From NCBI GenBank assembly GCA_019916065.1, contig CM034234.1:2490963-2554962 (forward strand): 64,000 nucleotides of DNA, in the 5' to 3' direction. Source of the stretch: Vitellaria paradoxa (lineage: Eukaryota; Streptophyta; Magnoliopsida; Ericales; Sapotaceae). Below the pieces are notes generated by a model. It was not told where the DNA came from. It saw only the letters and a list, made by a program, of their open reading frames with translations, and did not search any database. Every line of letters begins with the position of its first letter. The stretch's first letter is position 1. This document shows, in pieces, positions 13,390 through 26,500 of the stretch. The position numbers were made by a program, and so were the translations under genes.

Positions 13390-13990
13390 ACCACAATGTT
13401 GTGTCCGCTCGTACGTGACCATGCAATGTGGTCAAGTGGGTCCTGTGGTCACCTGGCAGATCGCATATCAATCAACCAACAGAGAAACTTGGGGGGTTGT
13501 TTGGGAGCTCAGAAAATCCGTGGTTTGGATCCAAAACAATGCAATGTTGGGTTCGGCATGCAGTTTATGTCAGATGGGCGTCCAGTTGCTTGGGCTGTCA
13601 ACAACAACTCTCAGATTCACTAGCTAGCCCCAACTTGCCCTTGCATACGGGCCCAAGAAAGAAGGCTGAACAAAGATTGGCATGATCTGATCAGTCTAAA
13701 ATTATTATTATTATTATTATTTATTTTAAAATTAGTGAACCCATGTGAATTTTCAAGGGCTAATCTGCGTATTGGTATAATAAAAGAAAGTGGCTCAGTT
13801 TTTGCCGACTATGAGTGGCGTGGTCCAACAAACCGTGACACACAGTGGGACAATTTTTGAGACAGCAGCGCTGCTAAATCCCACCTGCTTTGGCTGCCAG
13901 TGCCACAGCAAGTGCATGCATCTCTGATGGAAGTTACTTTGTGCTCTTTTCACCTTCCACCGAGAGATTGATTTTGATGGCATCTGGCCC
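13390..13990. other. GC-richer unique island, no gene recognised
   Basis: Between very AT-rich flanks lies about 600 bases of more balanced composition, with three overlapping short frames on the plus strand (75, 70 and 85 residues) and one on the minus strand (62 residues). None resembles a family I know and no splice-joined frame extends them. It could be a decayed gene, an exon of a non-coding RNA, or a conserved regulatory block. Confidence 0.3.
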
Positions 13991-14508
13991 TAGCTAGCTA
14001 GTTTCGCCATGTTGAACCTTCCGTGTGCTTGGGCTTCTAACTGATCATCATGACTTTCATCGAAACTTTACAAGTGTACGTATTTTTTGACCATACGTTT
14101 AGTAGTTGCGTGGTCGCGTATGTCTTTGTAAATTTAAAAATTAAAGCATTTGAAATTAATTACTTAAAAGGAATTGTTTGCCCAAATTTTGTTAATTAAC
14201 ATGATAAATTATGACGAATGTAATTAAAATTATAACAAAAAAAAGTAATTATTTGAAAATTTTCATTTTATATATATCGGTGTTCCATCATTTTAAGAAT
14301 AGAGGCATCACTATTATTAGTATTAAAAATTTCTATATATATATATATTATATAAATTAACTCTATTACTGTGTTTCAATATTAATTTAATTAATTTGGA
14401 ATCCTTTATTATCACTTAAACGGAGCTTTCAACTATCATTTAATGATTGAAGAAGATTTTTTTTATCATAAAATAATTCTAGTGTTGAACGTATTGTGAT
14501 GACTATGA

Positions 14509-14653
14509 GTGCGTTTGATTTGTTAAAAATTACTAAAAACTTTTAAAAATCTTTAAAAATTTTTAAAAGTTATTCATTTTTTTATCTCACTGTACGAATT
14601 ACGAACTTACAAATTATTTTACTTTATCTTATTTTTTGTCACTCCAAATGCAC
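14509..14653. mobile_element. MITE, GTGCGTTTG-terminus family, copy 1
   Basis: About 145 bp running from 'gtgcgtttgatttg' to 'actccaaatgcac', which are inverted repeats of each other. The interior has the diagnostic words 'tctcactgtacgaattacg' and 'ttttttgtcactcc', which recur in the copies near 28295, 32093, 54791 and 62670. No coding capacity. Confidence 0.7.
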
Positions 14654-15788
14654 ACTATATAACATTTAGAAATGAAAAAAAAAAAAACAATTAATTTCAG
14701 TGATGGATAGAATTGTGATATTTCATTATTTATTTAGTAATAAAATTTAACATTTAGCAATTAATGAAAAATTTTATCAGAAAAACTCTCATGACACATA
14801 TTACATGGCCACTCTTCTTTCTGACAATGCCTCCAACAAAGAAAGGCACAACATATAAGAAATTGAAATAGAAAGGCACCCAATTAAAGAATTAATAAAG
14901 AATAGGGTGGGCGGGGTTGCCTGAATATTGCATCGGCGTGCAGTGCGCACCCTCTTTCTCTTTTTTATTGTTAGATTGCACCCCCGAGTCGGAAAAGAAT
15001 ATATTCTTCAAAAGCAAAGGTCAAATCAATCAAAGGTTTAGATTCTATGTAGTACTGAGCTCATCGGTTGATTGCCGACTGGCCTTTGATTACGTACTTA
15101 CTTGGGTTATCGTTAAAAAGGACAATAAACATTGCAATTAATGTTCTGTTTGATTGTTAATTTTTCAAGGAAGAGTATAGTGCGTGTGCCAGCAATAGAT
15201 AGGTGCATATATACTAGCTCAAGGCATCGTTTGGGATTTAAGGAGTTAATTGGTTTATAACTAATTGACTTATTTTTAATTTATAAAATAATCAAATTAA
15301 TTATCTTACATTTTAATTTTTTTTAAATTTTTAAGAGTAAAAATGTCAAATTAACTAAAATTAAAAATTTATTTTAAAAAAAATCTATCTTTTTTTTTCC
15401 TTTTCAGATACAAAAGTAACTGACTTATTTTTAAGAAACCGGGCTACTTTTCTTTCCAAACTAAGCTCAAGGCATTTAATTGAAAAAAAAAAAAAAAATT
15501 CCGGCTTTCATAGGTCAAATGATGAATCCATATGTATTCATGCGCGCACACAGAGGAATGCGAATGCAGCAACCCTTTCGCCACCATTCAACTTTATCTT
15601 TACCCAAAAAAACAAAAAAAACTTTATCTTCCACATTCTGATTGCACGCTATATTAACTTGTTAAGTATGCCTTTTTATGGTTCCTTGTTGGCTACAACA
15701 AAGTAATATTTATCATATCAAGTTTTAGATGGATAATGGACATTATTCATCTACATTAATTTAGGTAAAATTCAAGATTGTTAGAAAT

Positions 15789-16112
15789 ACTAGGGCTCAT
15801 TTAGTTTATTTTTTGTATTCTGTTTTTGTTTTTATTTTCTATTTTAAACTCATTTTCTATTTTATATTTTTGAAAATAAGGAAAAAGTTTAAAACGCTTT
15901 CGGTCACTTGTGTTTTCAAAATTGTTTTAGAAAACAGAAAATGAACTTACACATAAAATGAAAAATGACAAAAAAGTCATTTTGGACGTTTTTAATTCAA
16001 AATTAAGAAAATTTCAAAATAATGAAAATATAATATTTTTTTATTTTTTTTTAGATTTTTAAAACATAAAATGAAAACAGAAAATAGAAAAATAAACCAA
16101 TGTCACCTAAAT
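15789..16112. mobile_element. MITE-like element rich in 'ttttctattttaaa' words
   Basis: The imperfect terminal inverted repeats named for the surrounding intergenic region enclose a self-complementary interior (ttttgaaaataagg, aaaacagaaaatgaac). It resembles the larger element at 34685-35543 in its 'tttctgttttc'-type ends. Boundaries are approximate. Confidence 0.45.
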
Positions 16113-17914
16113 TAAATAATAACATAACTTATAATATAAAAAAAAATTATGATAAAAAAAGAAGTGACCTGAAATATTGAAGATGCGTTATCACTGCCCT
16201 AAAGTTGTTACTGCAAGGTAAAACCCGTATTCACAATTACGCTACACGAATGTTTCAAACACAAAATCAATTTAATAATCATATCAAGACAAAATAATAA
16301 AAAAAACACGATTATGGACTAATATGTATTGTAACTGCATAGCTTAAAATAGTTATATAAAATCGCTATCATGAGGTTTATGAAATGATCGTAGCGAAGA
16401 ACGTGTAAAATGCCCTCACCAAATTCAATGAATTTTGTAATGAACCAACAATAAAACACCCCAATAATAACCCAAATAAAGTCACAATATGAACATCCAT
16501 ATAAAAGGGGTATTACAGTCTTGAAATTTTATAAAAAAAAATAATTATAAATTTTAAACACGTGCAACTCTTGTAAGTTTCGAATTTTGGTTGAAAAATA
16601 TTAGATTAAATAAATAAAATACTACTTGGAAATTAGAGAAAGAAACGTATCTTTTGGCCGAATTTACAAAAAATTTTGAGCTTAAAATAATTTTAATTAA
16701 GCTAACCTGCGGATGGAACCCACCCATAACAAGCCACCAATTATTGTATTTATTTTTTAATAATTACTAGTTCGAATCTTTTTAGGATCACTGGATGTTT
16801 ATTGAGTCTCCTCAGGACTACTGAATGTTCATCCGGTCTTTAATTTTAGGATCGCAGAAATTAGTCGAAATGAGTACAAGTTAGTATGAATATCTTGATA
16901 TATATATAAAAAAAAAAAAAAAACATCGGGGTTGTTTTCAGTATTATACATATGTGTGTGTGTGTGAAAGTACTGTTGGTTTAGTTATAATTATTCAAGC
17001 TTTGGTAATGTAATTAATTAGTCTAACCCCTAATACAAGTAGTCTATATATATGACCTACAAGACTATAAATATAATTAACCTGACAGGATATCCAACCG
17101 AATATCTTCTTTATATATATATATATATATATGATCTTAAAGATGGACGTGCGTCTAAGAATTTAAAGGCATATTTAAAAAAAAAAAAAAAATGAATGGT
17201 TGGCTTACAACAAGCAATAAACGTCGATCCGATCCATTACCAATTTTTGTGATTGGCAATTTGTTAACTTAAAGTTTGATTTGTATATATATTATTATAT
17301 TCAACAATGGATCGATCGACTGTGACGCTTGCTTAGGTCAATACTGTACGAGACTAAGCATAAATTATGTGGAAACTGGTTTGTAGGAAAATCTTAAATT
17401 ATAGAAACAAATATGTATAAAAAAATTAATAATAAAGGCGGCGAGGTTAATCATTAATTAGGAGAAATAATACTATTGACAGGTGATCTAAGTAGTATTT
17501 GATTTGTCAAAAAAAAATAACAAATAAAATTTAGTGTTAAAGTAATACGTGATCAATATTGGTTAAAATTAAAGTTTTTTTTTTTTTATTATTTGGAGGA
17601 TTCAAATACCTTCCTATTATTAATAAGATTTGGATTAATTAGAACTTGTTGATGAGTCCAGATTTATAATTTATAATTAATAGGGGTTAAAAATATAAAT
17701 TTTTTGATAATAAGTAAATAACGCAAAAATAAATTAAAAATGAAAATTTTTAAATAAATAAAAATATAAAAATAATAGGGGCATGATCCGTATTTTTTAA
17801 ACTGGTACAGGCAATTGTCGACCCTGCTTGCTTCCACTGGACGTTGACATCAATTCGTATCTGTACATGATCAATACTAAGTAAAAGGCATTTGACACGA
17901 AAGCCCGAACTGAA

Positions 17915-17946
<32 letters not shown>

Positions 17947-20050
17947 TAAAGAAAAAGAAAAAAAAAAAAAGGAAGGAAGCTAATTAAGAAACGCTACATC
18001 ACGGTTTGCATTGGGCATTAAAAGAAAATTTGTATAAATTAATAATATAAAAAAAAATCCTTATACGCAATAATTAAAGTTGGGTTACCCGTGCATGGAA
18101 ATCATCATCATCTATTGTCTAAGCCATTTCAGCCAGACTGGAAGTTGGCTGCACATCAGAAAACAGTGAAGGTGACTGTTTTGGGCTTTTCCTTTAAATT
18201 TCTTACGAATTAATAATTGAATAATTCATATAGTCAAAGTATTGATTATATATATCCATCCGTAAGTTAGTAAAAAATGTATGGCTCTGTTTAGAGTTTT
18301 TTTTTTCTCCAAATTTCCTTAAGTTTCAAATTTTTTATTAATTGTACAAATTACTGAACTATAATTTTTATAAATTTAAATAAATTTAAACCACTCTAAA
18401 TATCTTTATATATATTAATGAGTTGTTCACTAAATATTTTGTTTTCTACTTTATATAATGCTTGGAGAGTGATAAACAATTGAATCAACCAACGCCTCTA
18501 ATATCTTCATAATCCACACCTTTTACCTTCTTTTGAACCCATCGAAATGCGATATAAATTGGATTTAGTACATCAATTAAGAAGTAACAAATAATAATTT
18601 AAATTAATAATATTATATATATTTTTAGAGATTCATCAAAGATCATATTAGTAGCGATTATTCATTTTAGGAGATGACAGTTAATTAGTAGGTATGAAAA
18701 CTTGAAATACTAAGTCTTGCTCTCTTTTTCTAAATATAAGAGCAGTACTTCAATGGGACGAAATATAATTCTCCTGTTAAAAGTCATATTAGGATTAAAT
18801 GTATATACTCGTTCGCTCAATTATACTAATCTAATAAAATGTGTACTAACCCGTATTATATAGGATTGCAAACACTAATAGGATTTATATACATGTCTCA
18901 TTAAAATAATAATTTAATCTAATATTTTATGAAACAAAAACTTCACAATTAATAATAGTTCACATAATAAAAATTTTAATATTTTTTAACGTTAATTGTG
19001 TTTTATTTATTTTTTTTATAAAAACTTAATTGAAAATGACTCACAGGCTAAAAACACAATAATAATATGTTTAGTAATTGGAAAATAAATATTTTAATAT
19101 GATTTCATCAAAGAATTTTTTACCCTTTTTGAACCCATCAAAAGTGATGAAAGACAAAATCTGGCTACTGTAAATCCAAACATAAGCTGTGAATGTCAAG
19201 GAAAATGTAGTCACTGCTCAATTTCCTTAATTAAACTTGTATTGTTTCTCATTTTAAAATTTCCACGGACCTCAGTGTCCTATGAGATAGCCTCCCCCCC
19301 CCCCCCCAACCACGAAAGTCTACAACCTTTTCCTTACATAGCGTTAATTCCACTCTGAAACCAAAAGTGATTCTATTCTAGTAACAACGAAAGCAGTCAA
19401 TCATTGAACAGAGGACCATGGGAATTTGGGCAGCCCTTACCCCCGCATTAAGTTTGCTACCCTCAGATATATATATATATATATATATTATACCAACATG
19501 ATGTTTCATTATGATGCATATATATATATATATATCTACAAGGTCACTGGATCAGATTCCCTCCTTTTCTTAACAAAAGAAAAAAGCATACCAAGAGATT
19601 ACTATAAAAAACCACAAAGCAAGGACGAAACGAACTGAAAATTTGTGAGGAAGAAGTTATGATGAAATGACCATAATGCCCTACACCAGATTATTATCAC
19701 AACAAAGCTTTTACAGATATTCAATACCATAGCGGCCCCACCTTTGCTTTTTTAATAAAAGAAACCCAAAGGAGCAAGTAAGGAAGAAATGAAAATCGTG
19801 AAGGTGAAAAATGAAACATCGTAATTATAATCACGGCGATTCTGTAATTTCGGTCAACGATTGGCATCAGTGTCACGATAAGATTTCACGTACGTTAACG
19901 GTTAATTTTGAAATGACCAAAATGTCCCCATGAGATTATTTTTATTAAAAATAGAAATACATTATAAATATTAAATTATCTGAAGGGGAGGGGGCCCATC
20001 ACCTACGATAAGAAAATAGACGTCTAATAGGAGAGGGTTTTAGGGTGGCA

Positions 20051-20102
20051 GTATATACTTTGAAGAGCTTCCAATTATTCCGCCATCCCGCAAAGAATAT
20101 CC
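20051..20102 (+). promoter_or_regulatory. Two P1BS motifs (GNATATNC) upstream of the SQD2-like gene
   Basis: GTATATAC at 20051-20058 and GAATATCC at 20095-20102 both match the PHR1-binding consensus GNATATNC. They lie about 455-505 bases before the ATG and upstream of the likely TATA boxes. PHR1-type factors drive sulfolipid synthesis genes under phosphate starvation, so the placement is sensible. The match itself is direct; the function is inferred. Confidence 0.5.
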
Positions 20103-20234
20103 ATTGAGGGAGTCTTCTCTTGCCTTCGGATTCCTTCCGTCTGGCTCTCTCTCTCTCTCCGCGCACACGCGCTTCCCCCAAAACATCAACCCAATTCAAA
20201 AACCCCCCTACACAGGGCTTGCAAGTCACCCCCA

Positions 20235-20302
20235 TATATAATAATACCCATATATTAACATCTCTTTGTTAATCTTGTCCACTGTTTCTCTCTTTATAAA
20301 TC
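20235..20302 (+). promoter_or_regulatory. Candidate TATA boxes of the SQD2-like gene
   Basis: TATATAAT at 20235-20242 and TTTATAAATC near 20293-20302 are the two TATA-like words before the CT-rich leader. The start codon follows about 255-320 bases later, with a pyrimidine-rich leader between. Confidence 0.45.
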
Positions 20303-20556
20303 CTGCTTTTTCCCCCTCTTGCTCTGTCTGTCTCTTATTCCTCTTCCTCAGTTGCCCTTTATTCCTCCTCATCGCATACACTTTACAAACGCCAATCCAT
20401 CTCAAATCTCTTGTTTTTGTTCATCAAGAGCACAACCCATTCGCCTCATCTGCAGAAAAGACGCATTCTTTGCTTTCCGAAAGACCTAATAGTGAGTGGT
20501 TGAATCGGAGGTTTTGTTTTTGTTTTTTTTTTTTTTTTCTTTTTTCAGCAAGCAAC
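20266..20556 (+). other. Leader of the SQD2-like gene, open in frame with its first exon
   Basis: The frame of exon 1 stays open upstream to an ATG at 20266 and would add 97 residues, hydrophobic at first (MLILSTVSLFINPAF, then CLLFLFLSCPLFLLIAY) and ending in a Phe run from the poly-T tract. It does not look like a typical Ser/Thr-rich transit peptide. A GTGAGT donor word at 20492 and a poly-T...CAG acceptor ending at 20548 would mark an unusually short 57-nt intron. I favour a 5' UTR, but cannot exclude an N-terminal extension. Confidence 0.4.
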
Positions 20557-23500
20557 ATGACCATCAGAGATTACAAGGACGAAGAGGAGGAAAGCCCTCC
20601 TCCTTTGCTCGAATCGGAAATAATTTCCAGGCCTCGCCGTATTGCTCTCTTTGTTGAGCCCTCTCCCTTTGCGTGAGTCGCTAATTCTACTTCTGGATTT
20701 GTTGTTTGCTGTACAGGGAATCTTCGTTTACCTAGTGCTGTGTTGCTCCAAAGTCCTATCTATGGTGATCCATTTGGTTATTTGCTTTCTTGTTGGTGCT
20801 TTTTGTCGGTTTGATGATTGTGAGCTTGGATTGGTTAGATATGTGTGTTTGATGCGTTGACTTCTGTTGTCTGAGGTTGAGCTGTTACATGTTTGTGGAC
20901 ATGGTATTTTGATGGGCTGTTGTGCTTCTTTTAATTGTTAATTTGAACTGTATTCTGCTTGATCTTGACGTGGACTCGGGGTGAAGACCAAATATTTGCT
21001 AATTTTTGTGCAAAATACTCCATGGGTTGGTTTAGATTTATTGGGCAAAGGATGCTTAAAATTGGCTTTTGTTTTAGAAACATAATTACAAGTTACTAAC
21101 AATGTGATCTGCTAACTGTTGTTATATGGAGTTCAGTTCTATTTTATTGTTTTCTCTGACGACATTGCTAGCTTAAGGTCATTTATGCGTAAGTTACAAG
21201 ATTTCGTTCTTTATGTTTGCCATATAGAATTATAAGTGTAGACGTTGTAAACGAGAGTAGATTGTGATTTAGCTTCTGCTATAGCTGTTTTATGGTTTGT
21301 TGCCTATTATGTATGATAAGGCAGGATACAATGGTGTGCTCTTATTTCATGAGTTCCACGTTTTGCCTTTAGTGGCTTTTGTGTTATTTGGCTTTTGATT
21401 TTCCGGCTTATAGAAAAGGCATCCCAGTGCAAAAGGCTCCAGCTTATCATAAATAATAATTTAAGTATGCTTATACTGTAATCATGATTAGCTAGATGAT
21501 TGGGTACTTACACATGTTTTATTTATCAGGAATAATTCAATCAATGTCTGTGCCTCTCTTAGAATTGAGAGATTGTTGTCATGATGATTTAAAATTTGTT
21601 TCTTCTATGGCCTTTGGCGGGTTTATACTGCAGCCATAAACTATTGCCTTTATAAATTAGCCATATTGATGTAGATTTTAATAAAATAGCTGTTGCCTTA
21701 ATATCATTTTAGCTATTGCAGGCCCTTAAGTTGGTGGTGTTCTCTTTCTGCCCATTTTTGTAATTCAAGTAATAGTGGTACCTTTAGTTTTATTAAGTTA
21801 AAAAAAACTGCATTTTGAACTGATTGCTGCATTGACATAATTTTGCCTGTTGATGTTTTTCTTTGTCCCAACTTTTTTAAGAAAAATAAAGTTCCCCCTT
21901 TTCTATAATTCTATTGTCCTCTCTGCCATGTGCATTTTGTTTTTTAAGTTGTCTTATAATGTGCAAACTTTGGTAATTACACTGCTAAACAACTAAAAAT
22001 TCTATTGTCCTTTCTGCTATGTGCATCTTAATTTCACCCCCTCCCCCCTTCTGTTTTCCTTTCCTCTTTGAAGTTTTTCCCTATAATAAAATTGTGCAAA
22101 AAGTAGTGCCTTGAAGTTTTTATGGCTGTGGTTGGAATGAGATGAGAACGCATATTTAAGACTGGACATTTGTGCTTGTTGAGAAACAAAAATTAGTCAT
22201 TTCGAAAAATGTTGGGTACCAATTGCTTTTCTTATCTTAAAACCCTTACACTGGTTTGCTGTAGATGGACTTTGCACATTTGCCTGGATTCTTTTGCAAG
22301 CTTGTGAATCAAGATGGAAAGTTCTCAGACATAGGAAACGAAAATAAATGAAAGTGGGAAAAAAATGTGGACTAGCCCCTGGTAAAAAATGTGGACTAGC
22401 CCCTGGTAAAAAAATGTGTGCTGCTCCATTATATTGGAATAATCCTTTTGAGACTTCAATGTATCTTACAGAAGTTCCAAAATTCAGTTCATTTCCAAGT
22501 GCTTTTTCTTGGTTTATATACGAGTTCACTATTCTATTAGAGGAAATTGTTACTTAATGCACCCTGTTACAAAATAAAATGGCATATTTTTGGTAAGTAA
22601 TTGGCATTGTCCATGTCAAACTCAATAGAGTCAAAAGTTGTCCTGCTGACATTATCTGCACGTGCTAATCATAATGCTGGAATATTTAGTGGGAAAACAT
22701 AACACCCTGCCTAGTGTAGGTCTTTTTTTTTTTTAATTTTTTTGTAGATATTATAACATGAAATTCCAAAGTCAAGTTGCGACTCATATTTGATCCATAA
22801 CATAAAACCCTGCCTAGTGTAGGTCTTTTTTTTTTTTTAATTTTTTTGTAGATATTATAACATGAAATTCCAAAGTCAAGTTGCGACTCATATTTGATCC
22901 TTGCTTAACTTGTTGGGTTTTACTGACCTCTCTTTCTATTGAATTTTCAGGTACATCTCAGGATATAAAAATCGGTTCCAGAATTTTATTAAATATCTAC
23001 GTGAAATGGGAGATGAGGTACATTCACTTTTTTTTTGTAAAAGTTTATTTTATTGTGGTAGTGATTTCTAAAGAAGTTCAAGTATTTTCTTTAGCAACAG
23101 AATCAACTATTAAGCTTGTCCGAGCTTGACTAAACTCAACTTCTTTTTCGATTGAAAGTCCATTGTTGGATTAATATTGATAAATTTTACTCTGTTAATC
23201 ATTTTCTTGTAGGGGATACCAAGAAGTTACAAATTTGAACTTTTATTTTGGCATAGTTTCTGCAAATGTCTTCACACAATTATCTAATAAAATGGCTTTT
23301 GGACACTGGTTGCAGGTGATGGTTGTGACGACTCATGAAGGAGTGCCTCAGGAATTTTATGGAGCGAAATTGATTGGATCTCGAAGGTTGTAATTTTATA
23401 TTGCTTGCTATAACATTGTCTCTTGCTTTCTAATTTGTTATCTGGAAGTTTACCAGATGCCATGGTTGGCTGATTATCAGTATCCAAAAAGTTGGTCTTT

Positions 23501-26500
23501 CCTAACAATTCTCAATTCTTTGTGCAGCTTTCCCTTTCCCTGGTACCAGAAGGTGCCCCTCTCCTTGGCATTAAGCCCTAGAATAATCTCAGAGGTTGCA
23601 CAGTTTAAGCCCGATATAATCCATGCATCATCCCCTGGTATTATGGTTAGTCTTTCATTTGCTTCTCTTATTTTTGGTTAACTATTTTGGCAGTTCTCTT
23701 AAGAAGGTGGTGCATGAAATTGCCTTGTGTTGCATCATTGACAATTTGTGTTTGTATCTATAGGTATTTGGTGCTCTCATTATTGCAAAACTAATGTCCG
23801 TTCCTTTAGTGATGTCTTATCACACACATGTTCCAGTGTAAGTAGGACAATTGATTTAATTCTTCTCATGTTTGTCACTAAATTAATGTCTGCTACATTG
23901 GTAAATATCCCTTCTCCCCCCCCCCCAAGCCTTGCCAAAAAAAAGTAGAAAACCCTCAGACTCACTTGCTGCCTCTCATGTCAAGATGTAATCTGTATTA
24001 TTCTGTCATTTTTATGTCATTTCTTTGTTAAAACTGTTAATCTAATGCTATGCATTGATTCTGATTGCTGTTTTGACCTGCAGATACATACCAAGATACA
24101 CATTTAGTTGGCTGGTCAAACCTATGTGGTTGGTTATAAGTATGTGAGCTGTCATTTTCTTGCATCCATCGAATATGTTTTCCAACTTTATGTGAGCTGT
24201 CATTTTCTTGCATCCATTCAATATGTTTTCCAACTTTTCTCATTTGTGAACTAATAGGTGGAAATTTTGTTCTATCCATAACAGAATTTCTTCATGGTTT
24301 AGCTGATCTTACACTGGTTCCATCAGCTACTCTTGCAAAGGAGCTTGAAGCTGCCAGGGTAACAGCAGGTGAATGAATATCTCATGCGTAGTGAAAAAAC
24401 CCTGTGAATTTTCACCTTGATCACAGGAAAGAGTTTTGCATTTATGCTTCTGCTGCAGATTATTTTTTGTGTTGATTTTTCTAGTATTTCTCTGAAAATT
24501 GTAATGTACTTCACACTTGAACAATTTTCCACTGTGCTAATAATAGGTTAGCAACTCATGAAACTGATTTCATGTTATTTTATTTTATTGGTTTATTTTC
24601 AGCTAACAAAATTCGACTTTGGAATAAGGGTGTTGATTCTGAAAGTTTTCATCCCCGATTCTGCTCTCATGAAATGCGATTGAGGCTAAGGTAGGACCTT
24701 CTTTCAATCCCTGCAATTTCATTGCCACGGAATATGAGTTTGCTCAAAATGTTTATTGCTCTTTTTGAATCAGCGATGGGAAACCTGATAAACCATTGAT
24801 AGTCCATGTTGGACGACTAGGAGTTGAGAAGAACTTGGAGTTACTCAAAAGGTATTGCCCTTCTGTCTCAAATGGAAAAAGTATTGTCTGGTTGCTCAAT
24901 TTGAAAATATCACTTGCAAAATATGATCAATTGATGTCTTCTCTTTTTTCTTATTTCTTTCTTCACTTTCTTTTCCCTTTTTAATCCCCATGTCTTCTAG
25001 TGTAAATAGTCAAAACATGACATGATTGAGCTCAATTGAATGAGCTCCATGTTCAGTTGATAGGTGTTTATTGTGCCTGTGTTAGTCATTTGCTGCTAGG
25101 ACTCTCTATCTTCTCAGCTATCCCAGCAGATTTTCATCATTACTTTTTAGTCCTTCATGTTGCGACCTCAGAATGCATGCATCGATTCCATTTTTGGCTG
25201 CAGAAATCCTTTTCATTCTTTAGTGCCATTTCTGTGCAATCGCATTCTTTTACTCTCCTTTGTTTGCAATAAGCGATTTTTTTTTTTGGGGGGGGGGGGT
25301 TCGGGGTGGGAATAAATTGCAACTAGTGATGTGCTTGTGTGGATTGCTTCAAAGTTGTAAATTGTTGTCGTTGACATTTGAGATGCCTGATTGAGCAGAG
25401 TCATGGACAAGCTTCCAGAGGCACGAATTGCTTTTGTTGGAGATGGGCCATACAGGTAATTGACTAGGGACTTGTAAGCTGTTTAATTTTGAAAACTCAT
25501 TGCTTGAACATTTTCTATTTAATTTACTATACTTCTACGTAAACATTTTTTTTCTGAACCACAAGCCAACAACCACTTGTCTGGGTGATCTTGGATAATA
25601 GAATGTATGTATAATGTTTTGCAAGTTGCAGCATACATTAGGGTGATTGATCAATCAATTGTGAGACATTTTTATAGTCTCTTTCTCCCAATCTACAGTT
25701 TAAGCCTACCTTAAAAATTATTAGAGAGTATGGATTTCTCCATAATGTAGTCAATGCTATAGGGCAAAAGAAAAGATTGGGTAACACTTTTATGGGTGGG
25801 AAATTCAGCTGTTTCTTTGGTCCTGGTTTCTATCACTGCCGGCAGATACTGTAAAATACTAAAGTGATAGTCTGATCCACCATGTTGAAAGCAATCATTA
25901 TAATCTAAACTTATGCTTATACATAATTATCTAATTTATATTAATTTTTGCGATAATGAAATTTGTTTGCTAATCAAGAGGTGACTGGATTACTGCTTAG
26001 GCGCTGACTAAATGACTATGAAGGAAAGATTAAACCTTGTATACTAATAAGATTCACCTGCAAATTTAATAATCTAGTATGGTTTCTCTGTTGCAGACCG
26101 GAGCTGGAAAAGATGTTCTCTGGTATGCCTGCTGTATTCATGGGGATGTTGGGAGGTGAGGAGCTCTCTCAGGCGTATGCCAGTGGAGATGTTTTCGTAA
26201 TGCCCTCAGAATCAGAGACACTTGGGCAAGTAGTTTTGGAGGCAATGTCATCCGGACTTCCTGTCGTGGCTGCCCGTGCTGGCGGAATCATAGATATAAT
26301 TCCCGAAGGACACGAGGGCAAAACTGGGTTTTGCTTTAATCCCGGAGACGTTGACGATTGTGTGAGCAAGTTGAAGCCTTTGTTGCACGACTCTGAATTG
26401 AGAGAAACTATTGGCAAAGCTGCACGTGAAGAAATGGAGAAGTATGATTGGAAGGCTGCCACCCGGACAATACGCAACGAACAGTATAACGCGGCCATTT

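Larger units (their letters stand above)
8620..14508. other. AT-rich intergenic region with decayed repeats
   Basis: No gene is recognised except a possible GC-richer island (listed separately). Contents: a 40-bp tandem duplication (9235-9314); a decayed element beginning near 10026 with the 'gggatggcaattttaaccc' type of terminus seen in plant hAT-like MITEs; (GA)n tracts at 11077-11108 and 11415-11451; a (TTTTC)n tract near 11240-11290; a 33-34-bp tandem repeat at 12211-12278; and a long (AT)n tract at 12343-12392. The short ORFs at 11032-11486 are translations of these microsatellites. Confidence 0.6.
14654..20220. other. AT-rich intergenic region upstream of the SQD2-like gene
   Basis: No gene recognised. 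It holds a MITE-like element at about 15789-16112 (terminal words 'ggctcatttagttta' and 'taaaccaatgtcacc' are imperfect inverted repeats), another 'ggcatcgtttggg' start near 15225, several (AT)n tracts (17112-17131, 17920-17946, 19467-19488), and a run of 14 C at 19294-19307. The ORF at 14917-15141 is unrecognised. Confidence 0.5.

Noticed and set aside
20491..20548. A 57-nt intron in the SQD2-like leader
   Set aside because: Good donor and acceptor words, but shorter than plant introns usually are; left as a possibility only.
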